NCBI GenBank assembly: GCA_030062745.1
Contig: CP099849.1
Span: forward strand, 18,212,144-18,276,143
From: Capitulum mitella
Lineage: Eukaryota > Arthropoda > Thecostraca > Pollicipedomorpha > Pollicipedidae
Direction of reading: 5' to 3'
DNA length: 64,000 nucleotides
Part shown: one piece after another, positions 60,411 through 64,000 of the stretch
Position numbering within the stretch: position 1 is the stretch's first letter
Layout of the letters: every line of letters begins with the position of its first letter
Position numbers and translations under genes: made by a program
The notes under the pieces: model-generated
What the model was told of the DNA's origin: nothing
Databases searched by the model: none
What the model saw: only the letters and a program-made list of their open reading frames with translations

Positions 60411-63400
60411 CAAGTCTGCTTGCAACTAGCTTAATATTGCATACGTCTTTATTTTGAGAATATCTGTGTTACTACTGAGCCAAAGACCGAGTTAGTCCTA
60501 TTTCAGTTACCAAAAAAAGATGCAACTGACCGCCCCGTTAAACCCGGTGATAACCCTTCCCGGAAGTCAAAAACCTCGCTGTCACTGGGCACGATATCAG
60601 GGAAGTTTCTCCACATGATATCTAAATCCTTTAAGTTTCATGTATTTTCATACGCAGCACGGCATATTGCAAAATTTTTCATTCACATCAGTATTATAGC
60701 AAGAACTTTTCCGTTCTTAAATCTGTTTTTCGACGGACGTTTTTCAATCTATCAGTACTAACTGCAAACAATATCGTGGGCGTGAGTAACGTTGAAACTA
60801 GGGAATCTTCGGATGAAAAACACTAAAACAGATATTTCAACAATGTAGTGCATTTCAAATGCATAACAAAATAACGATAAAAGCAGAAACGAGGAAGGGC
60901 TCGCTAATCTGTGTTTCACAAGGCGTCTGTGTGGTATATTATGATACACGAAATCCACATCTTTTCACACAGGTACCCGTTTTCAAGTCTGAGTGCCGGA
61001 AGGTTCCGTGAAACATAAGCACCGCGATTTGCTTTTCATCAAATAGCAGACTCAGTCGCGAAAGGAGCAATCCGCAGCCAGAGTCTTGCGGGCTGGTCTA
61101 CCCACACGCTATCGTGTACGACGGGACAGCCTCACGCTCGGTTACCGCCAGTTCTGCGAATTATCGATCTCGTCAAAGGGCTGCAATGCAATGCAGTGCA
61201 ATAAACTCCGGCAATGGACATCTAATACATTCTGCTGTGACATTTGCACCAGAGTTCAGGTTGCTGTCGGAGAGACTGAGTGCCTGGACCTGGAATCGCA
61301 GTCTTCCGAAGCATTGCGCCGCCCACGGCGGGTGGTCCCCGAAGTGCTTTTTGTCGGAGCCAGTGCATTATTTAACTGTACCGATTGATGATCGGTTCAA
61401 CCCGACTGCCGGCCCGTACCATTCTCACTACAGATGGCGGCTAAAATCTGGATTCTGGTCTCAACGAAAAAATATGGATGTGACCTTGCCTGATCCGTGA
61501 TGTTTTCCTAATTCGAGAGTGGTAATTGAAAAACTTTCGTAAATTAAAAAAAATTGTTCGGCCAAAAAACATCTATTTAACGCCTTACTGTCATAAGATA
61601 ATGTTTGCTTTCAGATATATATTGCGTAACATATAAACAAACATATCGCCAAACATGTTTCTGCTCTGTGACCTAACGTAGCCGCAGCCAGTGGCGTTAG
61701 CAAATATTCTTACTCTAAGACTTTCGACGTCATAACATATACTTTTGAATGCTTTTTTCGCAAAAATGAACATATTTCAAAACCATCCAAACTTGTCTGA
61801 ATTGCTATACACCTGCGTCCAAACTGATGCAAGACCATGCAAGGTCAACCTGAGTCAGATGAACCGTTGGTTGTATCTCGCAAGTGAATAAAAGGAAACA
61901 CGTGAAACTAAATGTAAACCTTATCTTACAACATTTTATGGGACTTCGTGACAATTCAAGGAATATGATACTCTTCAGATGGTGTCAGGTCATTTCGGAT
62001 CACGTAACGTCATGTGGGGTCAAAACGTCGTTCAGTCTAAACGGAGATGTCTGTGCACTTATAATATATTTTCATAACAGCAAAAAAACTCTTGCATAGA
62101 GTGATTTCCGACTAAAAGGCCAAAGAGAGTACTTCAGGGCGACTGACCTGGGGCCATGTCAAACGATGTTCCGAAACACCGTAAAAACACGTTTGGTAAA
62201 GAATGAGTTTGGTAATCTGGCTAGTGCTTTCCTCGAAGAAACGTTGATTTTTTGGCAGCCACTGCCGAACACCTAAACGTTTCTGTACACGTCTTGTTTT
62301 TAAGGCCAAATAGTTCAGTGAGCTGATATGGCCTGGTGTTGTTCGAATATAGAGCCATGTGCCAACAGTAACAGAAAGCTGCATGTTTACAGCTTGCTGC
62401 ATTTGTGTGCTATGTTCGGAAAGCCTAGGTAGCCTTCGAAAACCCTGTGTGAATGAAGGTTATCTATTGTAGATATGTAGTTTAGATCTGCACATTTTTC
62501 AGGGACTATGTAAGAAGATATGCAAAAAAGTGATTAAACCACTAACCTTTGCCCATGTAGGGTTTCAAAGGTCATTTACGTACGTAATTTGATTTTCTAT
62601 TTCATTTGTCAATTTACTCTTTTGAGTAGCTAAATATATGAATAGATTTAAGTAACTACACATTCCAATGGCATGTGTGTGAAATTCGAATTTTTCGTCA
62701 GGCTATTTTGGGATATGGTGTTTTCTGTCAGGGTCACGACATACTCGGATTCGTCAGGGCTGCGAATATTCTGTTGGAAAAGGCCAGGTGCCATTGTTTT
62801 TGAAAGATAGATGTTTCAGGTACCCAGAGTGATGACTGAATCCCTCATGAAGCGACTGACTACGACTTGCAATATCTGCAACATGTGCAACTTTTGCACA
62901 TGCTGATCTTGTATTGCTTGTTTTTGCTAATTCTGATTCCATGAGCGCGACCACGGCCTTGTTTGCTTGTTTAGATGAAACCGTTGAAGCTATTGTTTTT
63001 TTTCAGCATCGTGTAACGTTCTGCAGCATCACAGATTTTGCCACGTTTGATATCAGATAGGTTTGGGCCATCTTAGGCAGTTATGAACATTCCTTGGCAT
63101 TAACGATCTACCTTCCGGGTGGCACCATGTGTAGCACATTCACAATACGATCGCAATATTTGCGGCATCACAGCTCCGTTAATAGTTTGCGGCATATTTA
63201 TTATATTATATCATAGATCAAGATTTGTGGCATCACAACATAAAAACACCACTGCAGTTTCGGGGAGGCTTTCAAAACATCGCAGAATAACATTGTACGT
63301 TAATTTAGAAAAAGAAGAGTAGATATCGCGATGTTCGCCACCAGCAACGAAACGTCCTTGCCAATGAGACAATACTCTGAGGAAATCGTCTCCCTTTAAA

Positions 63401-63480
63401 ATGGAAAAGAACATTTCATCCAAACGTTTAGGTTCTGCGCCTCACAACTTTTCCCAGTTTGATTTCATCGCCGTCTGATT
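60411..63480. other. Intergenic, no recognised gene
   Basis: Includes AGGTCA-containing sequence at 61840-62160. No exon was supported. Confidence 0.45.
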
Positions 63481-63499
63481 TGACCGTCACCAGAATGGT

Positions 63500-63870
63500 G
63501 ACCTCCCGCATCTATCGACCTTTGACGGCGGCCGTCCCCAGCCGGCCACGCGATGACGGCTGGGGACGGCCGGCCGGCCGGTCGCGTGGCCGTCGATCGA
63601 CGCGGCGCCGCCGCCGGACCGTCGACGTTGACGTCGTGGACGGACGGCGTGGAAGGGTGCCGGTCAATGGGTGACGACCGGCCAGGTGGCGGCGATCGAC
63701 GACCACGTCCGACGGCGACTCGGCCGGCCGACGGCCCGGCGCCGCCCAGCGGTGCGACGACAGGCGACGGACGACGCAGCGCTCAGCCGCCGCTGGCGCC
63801 CCGCGCTCGGAGCCCCACCGGGGAGACGCGGCAAAACAGGAGCGCGGACAGCGGACAAAGAACACTGTCC
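63500..63870. repeat. GC-rich island with perfect 16-bp inverted repeat
   Basis: CGGCCGTCCCCAGCCG (63529-63544) and its exact reverse complement (63557-63572) are separated by 12 bases. A second pair, GGCCACGCGA (63544-63553) and TCGCGTGGCC (63582-63591), interlocks with it. The rest is CGACG/CCGGC-rich with open frames on both strands and no domain. Confidence 0.8.
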
Positions 63871-64000
63871 TGCTTCTCGGCCTTCAGACTTCTGTACTCT
63901 GTCTCTTTGGCTACCCCACTTGGATGTTTCGAGGGCTTTTTCAGTAGAAGACGTGAGTGTAGGACCCATCTAGCGTTCTTGCATTTTCCTTGGAGTGATC
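63871..64000. other. Right edge
   Basis: A short non-repetitive end. GAAGACGTGAGTGTAGG near 63948 includes a GTGAGT donor-like site, but no exon can be assigned. Confidence 0.3.

Overview
The window is animal nuclear DNA. Genes have GT-AG introns and kilobase-scale spacing, and the intergenic DNA is full of decayed retroelements, DNA-transposon-like repeats, minisatellites and (TA)n/(GA)n tracts. No bacterial, organellar or viral gene organisation is visible. Exons are GC-rich while introns and spacers are AT-richer. An outer-dynein-arm docking subunit (a motile-cilium gene) next to a Methuselah-like receptor points to an invertebrate. A crustacean such as a barnacle would fit, but the sequence alone does not settle this. 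Three protein-coding loci can be supported. (1) About 1728-6927, minus strand: the 5' part of an ODAD4/TTC25 homologue. Three exons are joined by phase-consistent splice sites and encode an N-terminal TPR array, and the gene runs off the left edge. (2) 17491-22162, minus strand: the last three exons of a Methuselah-like (class B) seven-helix receptor, covering TM2 to TM7. TM1 and the ectodomain were not found. (3) 27839-31067, plus strand: a 3.2 kb intronless gene for a coiled-coil, low-complexity protein I do not recognise. It is interrupted by one apparent one-base frame change. Two weaker single-exon candidates are a Cys-rich exon at 48308-48457 and a transmembrane exon near 25561. Mobile DNA includes a Jockey-type LINE remnant (11600-12370, minus), a short LINE 3' tail (33774-33896, plus), and a Penelope-like element on the minus strand (35870-37020) followed by a plus-strand Penelope end-to-start junction (37030-37290). 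Elements with inverted 'ttaaccctattcc' ends lie at 39267-40487 and 42449-44113, with a third end at 13125-13495. A dispersed AGGTCA-containing repeat lies at 46140 and 54715, and a GAATCG-rich candidate element at 59640-60410. Minisatellites have units of 54 bp (1264-1690), about 20 bp (3640-4485), 77 bp (24358-24577), about 435 bp (34085-34735) and 36 bp (57500-57880). The right half (38-64 kb) has no convincing multi-exon gene. It does have several sharply bounded GC-rich islands that are not evidently coding and carry embedded homeodomain, POU or forkhead-like motifs. These are candidate regulatory elements by inference only. The sequence shows no operon-like or pathway link between the three genes.
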